DNA of 64,000 bases, from positions 1,240,001 to 1,304,000 of the forward strand of contig CANKXO010000001.1 of assembly GCA_947487765.1 (NCBI GenBank), in the 5' to 3' direction. This document shows, in pieces, positions 37,494 to 46,006 of this stretch. The translations under genes were made by a program, and so were the position numbers. The notes under the pieces were generated by a model. The model saw only the letters and a program-made list of their open reading frames with translations. It made no database searches and was not told where the DNA came from. Source of the stretch: an uncultured Pseudomonadales bacterium. GTDB lineage: Bacteria > Pseudomonadota > Gammaproteobacteria > Pseudomonadales > Cellvibrionaceae. The number at the start of each line of letters is the position of its first letter. Positions within the stretch are counted from its first letter, which is position 1.

Positions 37494-37505
37494 CTATAAC
37501 CAGTT
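37494..37505 (+). promoter_or_regulatory. CTATAACCAGTT, shared with the xsc upstream region
   Basis: An exact 12-base match to 21251-21262, in the same orientation on the + strand. AATTGATTC follows 13 bases later, an element also near xsc. It lies about 325 bases before the tauA start and may be a regulator binding site. Confidence 0.45.
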
Positions 37506-37580
37506 TCACCGTTATTTGAATTGATTCGGTATTTTAAGCGCCCAAATAATGTGATTAGTGCAATATTATATAGCGTCCAT

Positions 37581-37677
37581 CTGGACCAATAGTCACATGC
37601 CAACTGATACCCTCAATCTCAAAATAGATATTGTATAGTCAACTTATATATTTATAATAAAAACGACTACTGGATTA
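37581..37677 (+). promoter_or_regulatory. Two CTGGAY half-sites upstream of tauA
   Basis: CTGGACCAAT at 37581-37590 and CTGGATTAGA at 37670-37679 share CTGGA. My memory, unverified, is that TauR-type MocR regulators recognise CTGGAC-based direct repeats. ACTGGATTA is also present on the xsc-coding strand at 21319-21327. Confidence 0.4.
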
Positions 37678-37828
37678 GATTTTGTGTTTTAATTGATCCA
37701 AAAGGCTTTATTAGATATATCGTAGATTGGGTTTATATTTGCTTTAATAAAAACCCTTTATTTTCAATAACAATATAACAAATGAATTATCAATTCTTCA
37801 CGATTACAAACCACTTAGAGGCCATATA

Positions 37829-38803
37829 ATGAAACCTATAAAAAATATCCTAAAGTATGCATCAACTATTGCTATAGCAGGTTCACTTGCTTCAACTGCT
37901 GTTGCTGATGTTAATGTCGCATACTTCCTTGAATGGGCTACCCCTAACCAAGTCGCTAAAGTTGAAAAAACTTACGATAAAGTATTAGGTGAAAAAGTTA
38001 ACTGGATTAACTTCGGCAGTGGCGGTGCGATGACTGAAGCGATGCTAGCTGGCGATATTGATATTTCATTCAGCCAAGGTTTAGCTCCCTTTGTTAATGC
38101 TGTAAATGCTAATGCTCCTATTAAAATGGTAGGTATTGCTGTCGCCTATGGCGCTGCTGATGACTGTATCGTAAGCGGTAAGTCTGGTATCAGTAAAGCA
38201 AATGCTGCTGAGTTAGAAGGCAAATCAGTTGCTGTCCCTCTAAACACAATGGCTGACTTTGGCTTCCGTATGACTATGAGACACTTAGGTGTTGATATCA
38301 ATAAAGTGACTGTTGTTGACCAAGAGCCAGCAGACGGTGCCGTGTCTTTAGTTGATGGTGCGGTTGCTATGGCTTGCGGCTATGGTGAAAACTCACTATC
38401 GAAAATGAAAGAAGCAGGCAAGCCTATGTTAACCTCAGCTGAAAAGAAAGCTGCCGGTATCACTAGCTTCGATATCATTTCAGTCACAGATAAATTTGCT
38501 CAAGAGAAACCTGAGGCTCTACGTCGCTTCCTAGAAGTTACTCATGAAGCTAATGCTGAATTTGCTGAAGACGATTCAAAAATTGACGTAATTGCAAGTG
38601 ACGCTGGTCTAAGTGTTGAAAAAACAGAAGCACAAATGGACGGTTTTGCATTCCCAACTGTTGATGAGCAATTTGAAGATTACTTCGGTAAAGATGGCCG
38701 TGTAGCAACAATGTTACCTTTCATGGGTAAAATGTTTGCAACCGAAGCTGCTCCAGCAAAAGCTGATTACAGCACTGTCGTTGACACATCATTTCTTAAG
38801 TAA
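37829..38803 (+). CDS. tauA: Taurine-type ABC transporter substrate-binding protein
   Basis: 324 residues. Signal peptide of about 26 residues, cut after STAVA. The mature protein is of the TauA/SsuA class: it starts DVNVAYFLEWATPNQ, with the GSGGAMTEAMLAGDIDISF segment following and the ACGYGEN region near residue 190. It captures taurine or a related sulfonate in the periplasm. The ATPase and permease genes follow. A hairpin between tauA and tauB suggests extra tauA message. The exact ligand, taurine or N-methyltaurine for example, is not decided by sequence. Confidence 0.9.
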   Translation: MKPIKNILKYASTIAIAGSLASTAVADVNVAYFLEWATPNQVAKVEKTYDKVLGEKVNWINFGSGGAMTEAMLAGDIDISFSQGLAPFVNAVNANAPIKMVGIAVAYGAADDCIVSGKSGISKANAAELEGKSVAVPLNTMADFGFRMTMRHLGVDINKVTVVDQEPADGAVSLVDGAVAMACGYGENSLSKMKEAGKPMLTSAEKKAAGITSFDIISVTDKFAQEKPEALRRFLEVTHEANAEFAEDDSKIDVIASDAGLSVEKTEAQMDGFAFPTVDEQFEDYFGKDGRVATMLPFMGKMFATEAAPAKADYSTVVDTSFLK

Positions 38804-38836
38804 TATTTAGCAGCTACAAATATATAATAAAAACAT

Positions 38837-38863
38837 ACGGTAGAAGCACTATGCTTCTACCGT
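38837..38863 (+). promoter_or_regulatory. Hairpin between tauA and tauB
   Basis: ACGGTAGAAGC pairs perfectly with GCTTCTACCGT around a 5-base loop, starting 33 bases after the tauA stop and followed by only TTTT then CC. It is probably a weak terminator or mRNA-stabilising element that raises tauA over tauBC. Confidence 0.65.
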
Positions 38864-38968
38864 TTTCCACCCTTAACGTTATAAGTTCTTAGCTTTACTC
38901 TAATAATTTTCACCTAATCCCAAATATAACTACAGGGATAAAAGGTCTGGATGTACGTAGGATAATTT

Positions 38969-39763
38969 ATGAGTGATCTCGTTTTAGATAATCTAAATAT
39001 GGTATTCAATGTGTCTACCGGGGGAACTGTACATGCTCTTAAAGATGTCAGTTTTACACTAAAAACTGGAGAGTTATTATCAGTACTGGGGCCATCAGGC
39101 TGCGGTAAAACAACTCTACTAAATATCATCGCTGGTTTCATCAGACCCACAGGTGGTGAAATCACACTGGGTGATGAAGAAATCGATGGCCCCGGTGTGA
39201 ATCGTGGCATGGTTTTCCAACAAGGCGCCCTATTCGAATGGCTAACTGTTGCCGAAAATGTTGCCTTCGGTTTAGAAATTAAAAAAACACCACAAGCAGA
39301 AATTGATAAGCGTGTTGACGAATGGTTAGAAATCGTTGGTCTCGCCGGCTTCGGGCACGTTCCAACCTACCAATTATCTGGTGGTATGCAACAGCGTATT
39401 GCATTAGCTCGCTGCTTAATTAATGATCCTGACTTGATCTTGATGGATGAGCCTTTAGGTGCATTGGATGCATTGACTCGTGAAAAAATGCAATCACTTG
39501 TACTTAAGATATGGAAAGAAACCGGCAAAACAATAATGATTATCACCCACTCTGTTGAAGAAGCATTATTGCTGGGAGAAAGATTATTCGTTATGGCTCC
39601 AAGACCAGGGAGACTTCACAAAGAGTATAGACTTCCCTTCGCAGAACAAGGGCTGACAAATGATCTTAGAGACGTCAAAGGCACCAAAGAATTTGGTGAA
39701 ACACGTGAAGAAATTCTTACCATGATTTGGAACATGGAAGAAGAAATTATGGGGCAGGTGTAA
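38969..39763 (+). CDS. tauB: Taurine-type ABC transporter ATPase
   Basis: 264 residues with AGGA before the ATG. Walker A is GPSGCGKTT at 41-49, the ABC signature is LSGGMQQR at 136-143, Walker B is LILMDEP at 156-162, and the switch His is in IITHSVEEA. This is the SsuB/TauB subgroup of nitrate/sulfonate/taurine importers. It powers uptake from the cytoplasmic face. The permease gene begins two bases after its stop, so they are coupled. Confidence 0.93.
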   Translation: MSDLVLDNLNMVFNVSTGGTVHALKDVSFTLKTGELLSVLGPSGCGKTTLLNIIAGFIRPTGGEITLGDEEIDGPGVNRGMVFQQGALFEWLTVAENVAFGLEIKKTPQAEIDKRVDEWLEIVGLAGFGHVPTYQLSGGMQQRIALARCLINDPDLILMDEPLGALDALTREKMQSLVLKIWKETGKTIMIITHSVEEALLLGERLFVMAPRPGRLHKEYRLPFAEQGLTNDLRDVKGTKEFGETREEILTMIWNMEEEIMGQV

Positions 39764-39765
39764 TT

Positions 39766-41697
39766 ATGTTAGATCTCATGTTTGAATATCGTGGCTTCAT
39801 TGTAGGCTTTATTTTCCTTGCTTTAATTATTGCATCAATCGCAGCAACTATTTTTGGGCGCAAGTTGATTCGCACCGAAAAGACAGATGCTGTATTTGGT
39901 AATCCTAGTCGTGCATTAGGTGGTTGGCATTGGGTTGTAACCGGCGTTAGCTTTATCCTCCTTGTGTGGATTTATTACTCTTGGGATATGGCCCGTGCAT
40001 TTTACCCAAAATCAGCGAACGAACTTTGCCAGATTGCAAAATTAGATTTTGCTGTTAACCCTATTCGCTCTGTATTTCCTTTAGATAATGAATACTTAAG
40101 AAGTACGACTCTATTAAAAAGAGAAAAAGAGCAATTAAACAATCTAGAAAATGAAGTTAATAATCTAGAGCTTTCTGAAGAAGCTCAAGCACATGCTGAA
40201 GAAACCATCCAGCTAATGCGTAGTGCCTTAAAAAGCTTAACGTCATCAGAATTTTTGGATTCTGAAACTGTGAATAAACTAGCAGTGGTTGAAAGCCAGA
40301 TTAAGGAAATAACCAACAACTTAACTAAGGAAGGATACCCTGGCGAGCCAAGTGCAGAACAAGTAAAACTTGCTGAATCTCAAGAAAGGTGGGGAGATAC
40401 AGGAAATGAAATTCCTCTACATCCTTCATCTCCTCGTGGTTATAAGTTTGATGCTGTCGCAAAAGAAATGAAAGAAGTTTCTCGCGAATTTGGTCGAATT
40501 AAAAATAACAACAGCACATTCTTGTCGCAGGTTGACGAATTAAAAGATCGTATAGCTATCTTTAAAGAAGTAATTAAATCGTCAAAAAGTTCAGATAAAG
40601 CACTTGCCGACAAGCAAGTTGATTTTTCTAAAACGTTAAGACGTGTTTTACAACGCATTGACGATGGATTAATTTTTCCACCGCAATCCATGGAAGGCAT
40701 TCAAGCAGCTTTGGTTGGTTTGGAAAAAGAAAAAAATAATCAGCAAGGTGGTTTAGGTTTTATTGATAGCTGGATGATGCCTGGCGGTACTATCAAAGCA
40801 GGAACAACAGCCTGTAGTGAACAAGGTTCCGGACGTTGGTTACCAAAACCATCGGATACTTTGCGAACCCTGACTCGTATCTCTGACCCAGACATTGGTT
40901 ATAAGGGCCATCCTTTATTGTGGTACAAGCAAAAGCCCGTATCAGAAATGGTTGACCTAATCGTTCCTGATTTTATTGCCGCTCTAATTCCTGGTGGCTA
41001 CCCACAATATAGTGAAGATGGTTCTCTTAGCAGTAACTTTAAAAGTAAAGTTTATAACTTTGCTAGTGGTAATTTTGAATCATTCAGTGTTCCAGTACCT
41101 TCTGGACATATATGGGATTCACTACTACGTGTACTAGCTGGTTTATTCTTCGGCATTATACTAGGTGTTCCATTAGGGTTATTTATGGGCTTATCAAGAT
41201 TCTGTAAAGGATTCTTTGACCCTTTAATTGAGCTATACCGCCCTGTTCCACCGCTAGCTTGGGCACCATTGATTTTGACCATTTTTGGTATTCAGGATGA
41301 CGGTAAGATATTCTTACTATTTATGGTTGCCTTCGCGATCATGGTGATTTCAGCTAGAACTGGTGCGACCGGTACACAGCTTTCAAAAATTCATGCAGCG
41401 CATTCTTTAGGCGCAAGTAGCAGACAGATTCTACGTCGCGTTATTTTACCTAATTCGCTTCCTGAAATTTTGACCGGTATTCGTATTGCAATCGGTGTTT
41501 GCTGGGGTACCTTGGTTGCTGCCGAAATGTTAGCAGGAACAACAGGTATTGGTTTCGTAGAAAACGTTGCACGTAAGCAATCAGACTATGAGATTATCTG
41601 GACAACAATCATTATCCTTGGCTTACTCGGATTGATCTTTGACTTAATTATGCGCTGGGTAATTAACAAAGTTATTCCATGGAGAGGTAAAGGCTAA
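39766..41697 (+). CDS. tauC: Taurine-type ABC transporter permease with a large extra domain
   Basis: 643 residues from the ATG at 39766, two bases after the tauB stop; earlier in-frame codons only shadow tauB. TauC proteins are normally about 250-280 residues. Here the ordinary permease core sits at about 447-638, with the EAA loop AAHSLGASSRQILRRVILP. In front of it are two membrane segments (about 10-30 and 57-76) and then about 365 extra residues. These contain two coiled-coil stretches (about 115-190 and 235-300) and a Cys/Trp-containing globular part, probably periplasmic. The frame is intact with no sign of fusion error. A terminator follows. Confidence 0.88.
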   Translation: MLDLMFEYRGFIVGFIFLALIIASIAATIFGRKLIRTEKTDAVFGNPSRALGGWHWVVTGVSFILLVWIYYSWDMARAFYPKSANELCQIAKLDFAVNPIRSVFPLDNEYLRSTTLLKREKEQLNNLENEVNNLELSEEAQAHAEETIQLMRSALKSLTSSEFLDSETVNKLAVVESQIKEITNNLTKEGYPGEPSAEQVKLAESQERWGDTGNEIPLHPSSPRGYKFDAVAKEMKEVSREFGRIKNNNSTFLSQVDELKDRIAIFKEVIKSSKSSDKALADKQVDFSKTLRRVLQRIDDGLIFPPQSMEGIQAALVGLEKEKNNQQGGLGFIDSWMMPGGTIKAGTTACSEQGSGRWLPKPSDTLRTLTRISDPDIGYKGHPLLWYKQKPVSEMVDLIVPDFIAALIPGGYPQYSEDGSLSSNFKSKVYNFASGNFESFSVPVPSGHIWDSLLRVLAGLFFGIILGVPLGLFMGLSRFCKGFFDPLIELYRPVPPLAWAPLILTIFGIQDDGKIFLLFMVAFAIMVISARTGATGTQLSKIHAAHSLGASSRQILRRVILPNSLPEILTGIRIAIGVCWGTLVAAEMLAGTTGIGFVENVARKQSDYEIIWTTIIILGLLGLIFDLIMRWVINKVIPWRGKG

Positions 41698-41726
41698 AAA
41701 TACAGCCTATCACTCTATAAGAAACT

Positions 41727-41763
41727 AAAAACGGTTTACAGAGCAATCTGTAAACCGTTTTTT
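41727..41763 (+). terminator. Terminator of tauABC
   Basis: ACGGTTTACAGA at 41731-41742 pairs perfectly with its complement at 41747-41758 around GCAA, flanked by an A run before and a T run after. It is a strong intrinsic terminator 33 bases past the tauC stop, and the A run would let it serve the convergent regulator gene too. Confidence 0.92.
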
Positions 41764-41988
41764 ATTAGTACTTACTACTAAAAAACTATAGAACAGCAAC
41801 TCCTCTAGATAGCCCTTCCCTGCTTCCACAAAAATGGAAGTCCATGTAGTTTTTAGCTACTTACAAGCTTTGTTTTGCGTTACAAGAATTGGAGGTATCT
41901 TCAATACACGGGGTAAATTGCTGCGGAAATAACTTATTTTGACATTACAATAAAGCTTGGAATAGTAAAAATAAGTTACTTAGCTATT

Positions 41989-43467
41989 TTAGAGCTCGAC
42001 CATTTGATTAATGATCTCCGCCAGTTTTTTAATACCAGGCTCAATTTGTTCATCAGATATTGAAGAAAAACCGAGTCTAAAAAAGTTAACAGGCGGAGCA
42101 TCAGATAAGAAGTGAATATCACCAGGTTCAATCAATATCCCCTCTTCAGCAACACGCTGTTTTAATTCACGTGCATCGAGGTTATCAGGACCTTTTACCC
42201 AATAAGAAGAGCCACCATACGTTGGCCTTTGTGCTGAGTTAGGCAAGTACTTATCAAGGGCTTCCTTCATTATGTGGCAGCGCTCTCGATAAGTATGTAC
42301 TAAATTACGTACTAGCGTATCGTGATAACCTCTCGCCAAAAACAATGCAACAGAACGTTGATTATTTGCGGCAGGATGTCGAAGCATTAAACGTCTCAAT
42401 GCTCTGAGCTCTTGAATTAACTCAACAGGGCCAACCATGTAGCCCATCCGTAAACCTGGAGCCAGTGTTTTTGATAAGCTACTTAAATAAATAACACGAT
42501 CATTTTTATCCAGGCTTTTTAAAGCTGGCAATGGATTTGTGTCGTAATTTATTTCACTCTCATAATCATCTTCGATCAAAATAACGTCAGAATCCGCAGC
42601 ACGTTGAAGCAATTCATAACGGCGCTCAATTGGCATAGTGACTGTTGTTGGAGATTGATGACTAGGCGTTACATAAATAAAGTCACATTCATCAATTTTT
42701 GGATCAACCACTAAACCCTTTTCATCGACACCCAGAGGTTTAAGTGACGCTGGCGTTAGAGAGACGATGTTTCGAATATCAACATAACCTGGATCCTCTA
42801 AGCCCATTACACTTTTTGAGTCAAGTAAAAGACGCGCCAACAAGTAAAGCGCATGCTGGGCTCCAACAGTCACAAGTATTTGTTCTGGGTCCACCCAAAC
42901 ACCACGGCGAGGTAATAAGCGCTTGTGTATTTGTTCGATCAATAGAGGGTCATCATGATCAAAATGATCTACGGCCCAATCTTTAATCGCACTAACACTC
43001 ACCGCATCACGACAGCATTCCCGCCAGTTATTAGTAGGAAATAATTCGCTATCCAGTTGCCCATAGATAAACGGATAAGGATATTTACGCCAGTCTAACG
43101 GCTTAGAAATATTGTGTTGCGTTGTTGGCTTACTCTTTAATCGTTGCTGCCAATCTGGAAGCGCTTCAGAAATAACAGGCTTTAACCTGTCATCTGATTT
43201 CACTTTTCCTTGTAATATATCAGGGTTAACAAAATAACCACTACGCTGCCTAGCGACTAAGTATCCGTCATTTAATAAATGATCATACGCCAAAATAACA
43301 GTATTTCTTGCTACATGGAGTTGTTTAGAAAGATTACGGCTTGAAGGTAAAGGCTTGTCTAGTGGAATTTGGTCGTTATTGATCGCTGCAACAACTTGCT
43401 CTCTGATTTGCTTTTGTAAGCTAAGATCACTATTAGGATTTAGATGAAATAATTGATGAATCGACAT
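41989..43467 (-). CDS. tauR: MocR/PdxR-family regulator, probable TauR
   Basis: 492 residues from the ATG at 43467; a TTG 18 bases upstream is less likely. A GntR-type winged helix covers about residues 5-70 (DKPLPSSRNLSKQLHVARNTVILAYDHLL). It is fused to an aminotransferase-like domain with the PLP lysine in SLSKTLAPGLRMGYM. MocR proteins with this layout next to taurine genes are TauR, an activator that responds to taurine through PLP. Here it is convergent with tauABC and within 12 kb of tpa. Assignment over PdxR or GabR rests on context. CTGG-containing sites upstream of tauA and xsc are candidate targets. Confidence 0.82.
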   Translation of the reverse strand: MSIHQLFHLNPNSDLSLQKQIREQVVAAINNDQIPLDKPLPSSRNLSKQLHVARNTVILAYDHLLNDGYLVARQRSGYFVNPDILQGKVKSDDRLKPVISEALPDWQQRLKSKPTTQHNISKPLDWRKYPYPFIYGQLDSELFPTNNWRECCRDAVSVSAIKDWAVDHFDHDDPLLIEQIHKRLLPRRGVWVDPEQILVTVGAQHALYLLARLLLDSKSVMGLEDPGYVDIRNIVSLTPASLKPLGVDEKGLVVDPKIDECDFIYVTPSHQSPTTVTMPIERRYELLQRAADSDVILIEDDYESEINYDTNPLPALKSLDKNDRVIYLSSLSKTLAPGLRMGYMVGPVELIQELRALRRLMLRHPAANNQRSVALFLARGYHDTLVRNLVHTYRERCHIMKEALDKYLPNSAQRPTYGGSSYWVKGPDNLDARELKQRVAEEGILIEPGDIHFLSDAPPVNFFRLGFSSISDEQIEPGIKKLAEIINQMVEL

Positions 43468-43590
43468 ATACCAGCTATACCCCAAATGCAGCAGTTTGCC
43501 TATTGTAATGAGAGGATTGACGAATGTAAATTTAGCGTCAAGTATAGCCTTTTATATTTTTATCTTTAACAAAGGCTACTTATCAGTAAG

Positions 43591-43630
43591 AAAAACAGAG
43601 GCGAATGGTACTACATTTGCCTCTGTTTGA
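43591..43630 (-). terminator. Terminator of the SLC13 carrier gene
   Basis: Read leftward, arms of 15 bases (AAACAGAGGC and its complement, then GAATG/CATTT with one wobble pair; 43593-43607 with 43614-43628) are followed by a T run. It lies 13 bases past the SLC13 stop. Confidence 0.88.
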
Positions 43631-43642
43631 GAGCATTTTTAT

Positions 43643-45583
43643 TTAGAATATAAGGTTCATCATACCGATTAATACGACTAAAAATAGGAGTGTCATGACA
43701 CCACCAGCCTTTATAAAATCAGGCACACGGTAACCCGCAGGCCCCATAATCAGTGCATTAACCTGGTGAGTAGGCAATAAGAAAGAGTTTGAAGTTGCTA
43801 AAGCAACGGTCAAAGCAAAAACCGCTGGGTCAGCACCAGCGCCTATTGCAATATTGACGGCCAAAGGCACCAAAAGCACTGTCGCCCCTACATTGGACAT
43901 CACCAATGTAAAGAATGTAGCTAAGATGGCAACTGCTAGCTGTAGGCCCCATATAGGAACACCATCAAGCAAGCTCAACGTTTGGTCTGCAATCCAAGCG
44001 GCAGTACCTGTGCTTTCCACAGCCATACCTAAAGGAATCAAACTCGCCAATAGAAATACGGTTTTCCAACTGACTGCCTCATAGGCTTCATCAATACTCA
44101 AAACCCCAGATAAGACCATCCCCATTGCTCCGGTTAACAAAGCGATAGATAAACGAATATCGGTAAATAACACCATGGTTAAGGCAATTGAAAAGAAACC
44201 CAAAGCCCAACCCACTTTATGCTGGCGCAATTCTTCTCTGGGATAGCCAGTCGTCATTACAATAAAATTGCGATCTTGCTCTAATCGCATGAGCAATTCC
44301 CAGGTAACATGCCCAACAAGAGTATCACCCGCTTGCAAAGGAATATCACGAACTCCCTGACCTTCACGCGATGTTTCCCCTGCGCGATGCAGTGCAATCA
44401 TGACAAAGCCATAAGTATTTCGCATCCGTACATCCTGTGCTGATTTCCCAATTAATTGAGACCCCGGAGGGATAACAACTTCAGCGATACCGGCCTTAGA
44501 TGGTGAAAGACTCTCAGAAAAAGTATCCAAATCAGGACGCTTATCAAGCTCATATTTGATTTCAAATGCCGTTAAAGCATCTGGAGCTCCCATAACAGCA
44601 AGAATAGTATTCGCTTCAATACCAACATTACGATCAAGCCCACCAGCGCCAATACGCCTGACACCATTAGCAAATTGTGCCGCTGTTACCCTGATACTGT
44701 TAGGGTTTTCTACCTCTCGAAGCGTTTTGTCTATAAGTGGGCTATCAGAAGGTACCCTTACTTCAATCAGCTCATATTGAAGGCCATAAGTCTCCTGGAA
44801 ATAATCCAAAATACTTATGCTTTTATCTTCCCCCTCTGCAGACTTAGTACTTGGTAAAACAAAACGTCCCGCGACAATAAAATAAACAATACCAATAATA
44901 ACTAAGCATATTCCTACTGGCGTCACTGAAAATAATGACCAAGTATTCATTTGCTGATCGGCAGGTAAAGCCTGGTTTGAGGTTAAAATTAAATCATTCA
45001 ATAAAATTAACGGGCTTGAACCAATCATCGTCATTGTCCCGCCGAGAATGGCACAAAAACCCATAGGCATTAGCAATCGTGATAAAGGCAAACCTGTACG
45101 GCTTGAGATACGACTTACTACTGGAAGAAATAAAGCAGCAGCGCCTACGTTTTGCATAAAGCAGGAAATAAAAGCAACAGTACTGGAAATAATAGGAATA
45201 ATACGGCTTTCAGTGCTACCACCTACATTAAGAATCCAATTAGCAACTTTCCCCATTAAACCAGTTTTATCAAGGCCAGCACCAATAATCATGACAGCAA
45301 TAATCGACACTACCGCGTTACTGGAAAAACCATTAAATAATGCGGTACTTGCAACCAAACCTTCTTTAAGCCCCATTATTGGTGCTAATAAACCTGTTAA
45401 ACCCAATAAAACCATTATGGTTATCGCTGCTACATCAATACTGACAACTTCAAAAGCAAATAAATATATAGTGAGCAATAATATAGCGCTCACCCACGCA
45501 ATTTCTATTGTCGGTACTACTTGACCAATAAGAATAGCTAGGGCTAAAAAAATAAATCCCGCTATCCATTGTTTCATCGACAT
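43643..45583 (-). CDS. SLC13-family anion carrier with two RCK-C domains
   Basis: 646 residues; GGAG precedes the ATG. Two blocks of membrane segments (about 1-235 and 440-646) frame two soluble TrkA-C/RCK-C domains at about 260-340 and 360-430. The repeats IGSSPLILLNDLI and SNSFLLPTHQVNALIMGPAGY are typical SLC13 hairpins. Such CitT/sulfate-type carriers move sulfate, sulfite-like or dicarboxylate anions with sodium. Its position next to the SulP and Soe genes suggests handling of sulfate or sulfite produced from sulfonates, perhaps export. The direction of transport cannot be read from sequence. Confidence 0.85.
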   Translation of the reverse strand: MSMKQWIAGFIFLALAILIGQVVPTIEIAWVSAILLLTIYLFAFEVVSIDVAAITIMVLLGLTGLLAPIMGLKEGLVASTALFNGFSSNAVVSIIAVMIIGAGLDKTGLMGKVANWILNVGGSTESRIIPIISSTVAFISCFMQNVGAAALFLPVVSRISSRTGLPLSRLLMPMGFCAILGGTMTMIGSSPLILLNDLILTSNQALPADQQMNTWSLFSVTPVGICLVIIGIVYFIVAGRFVLPSTKSAEGEDKSISILDYFQETYGLQYELIEVRVPSDSPLIDKTLREVENPNSIRVTAAQFANGVRRIGAGGLDRNVGIEANTILAVMGAPDALTAFEIKYELDKRPDLDTFSESLSPSKAGIAEVVIPPGSQLIGKSAQDVRMRNTYGFVMIALHRAGETSREGQGVRDIPLQAGDTLVGHVTWELLMRLEQDRNFIVMTTGYPREELRQHKVGWALGFFSIALTMVLFTDIRLSIALLTGAMGMVLSGVLSIDEAYEAVSWKTVFLLASLIPLGMAVESTGTAAWIADQTLSLLDGVPIWGLQLAVAILATFFTLVMSNVGATVLLVPLAVNIAIGAGADPAVFALTVALATSNSFLLPTHQVNALIMGPAGYRVPDFIKAGGVMTLLFLVVLIGMMNLIF

Positions 45584-46006
45584 TGCGAACTCCTACTAAT
45601 AAAATTTATTTGTTACTACAAAGTAAGCGATAAGTTACTAAGTCAATAACCACTCAATTTCGTACGTTTATAAAAATATAGAAATAAAATATGTGGTGTT
45701 TACTAATACATTATGGGATTAAAAGTCTTAAAAACTATTTTTCTAACCCATTATGATAACATTGCATTATCTATTGAATTAACCACACTATCTACAGAAA
45801 TAATACTTATTTGACACATTTAAGTGCATATTTAGCAGATAATACCCTTCATTCACCAAAAACGGTATTTTTGCCTATTCAGCTATAACATAAAATGCTA
45901 TTTTTAAAATACCATCCGAGCACTTTGAAATTATAAAATTAAACACACAAAAACACTGAAAATTATTCCTTACTTATGTATTTATTTTGGCTATAAATTT
46001 CTTTTT
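45584..46006. other. Intergenic region upstream of the SLC13 gene
   Basis: 423 AT-rich bases between two leftward genes, SulP upstream and SLC13 downstream. It must hold the SLC13 promoter. I see no reading frame, RNA gene, clear terminator for the SulP gene or strong repeat. Confidence 0.5.

Larger units (their letters stand above)
37048..37828. other. Long divergent control region between etfB and tauA
   Basis: 781 bases without a convincing gene. It carries several elements seen also upstream of xsc: CTATAACCAGTT at 37494, AATTGATTC at 37519, ACTGGATTA at 37669. It also has CTGGACCAAT at 37581 and AATTGATCCA at 37691. The CTGG half-sites are candidate TauR targets. A TATAAT-like sequence lies at 37651, but I cannot fix a promoter. 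Confidence 0.65.

Noticed and set aside
45048-45524. 158-codon rightward frame opposite the SLC13 gene
   Set aside because: Lies wholly antisense to a strongly conserved membrane protein and has the low-complexity Ile/Ala/Thr/Pro pattern typical of such shadows.
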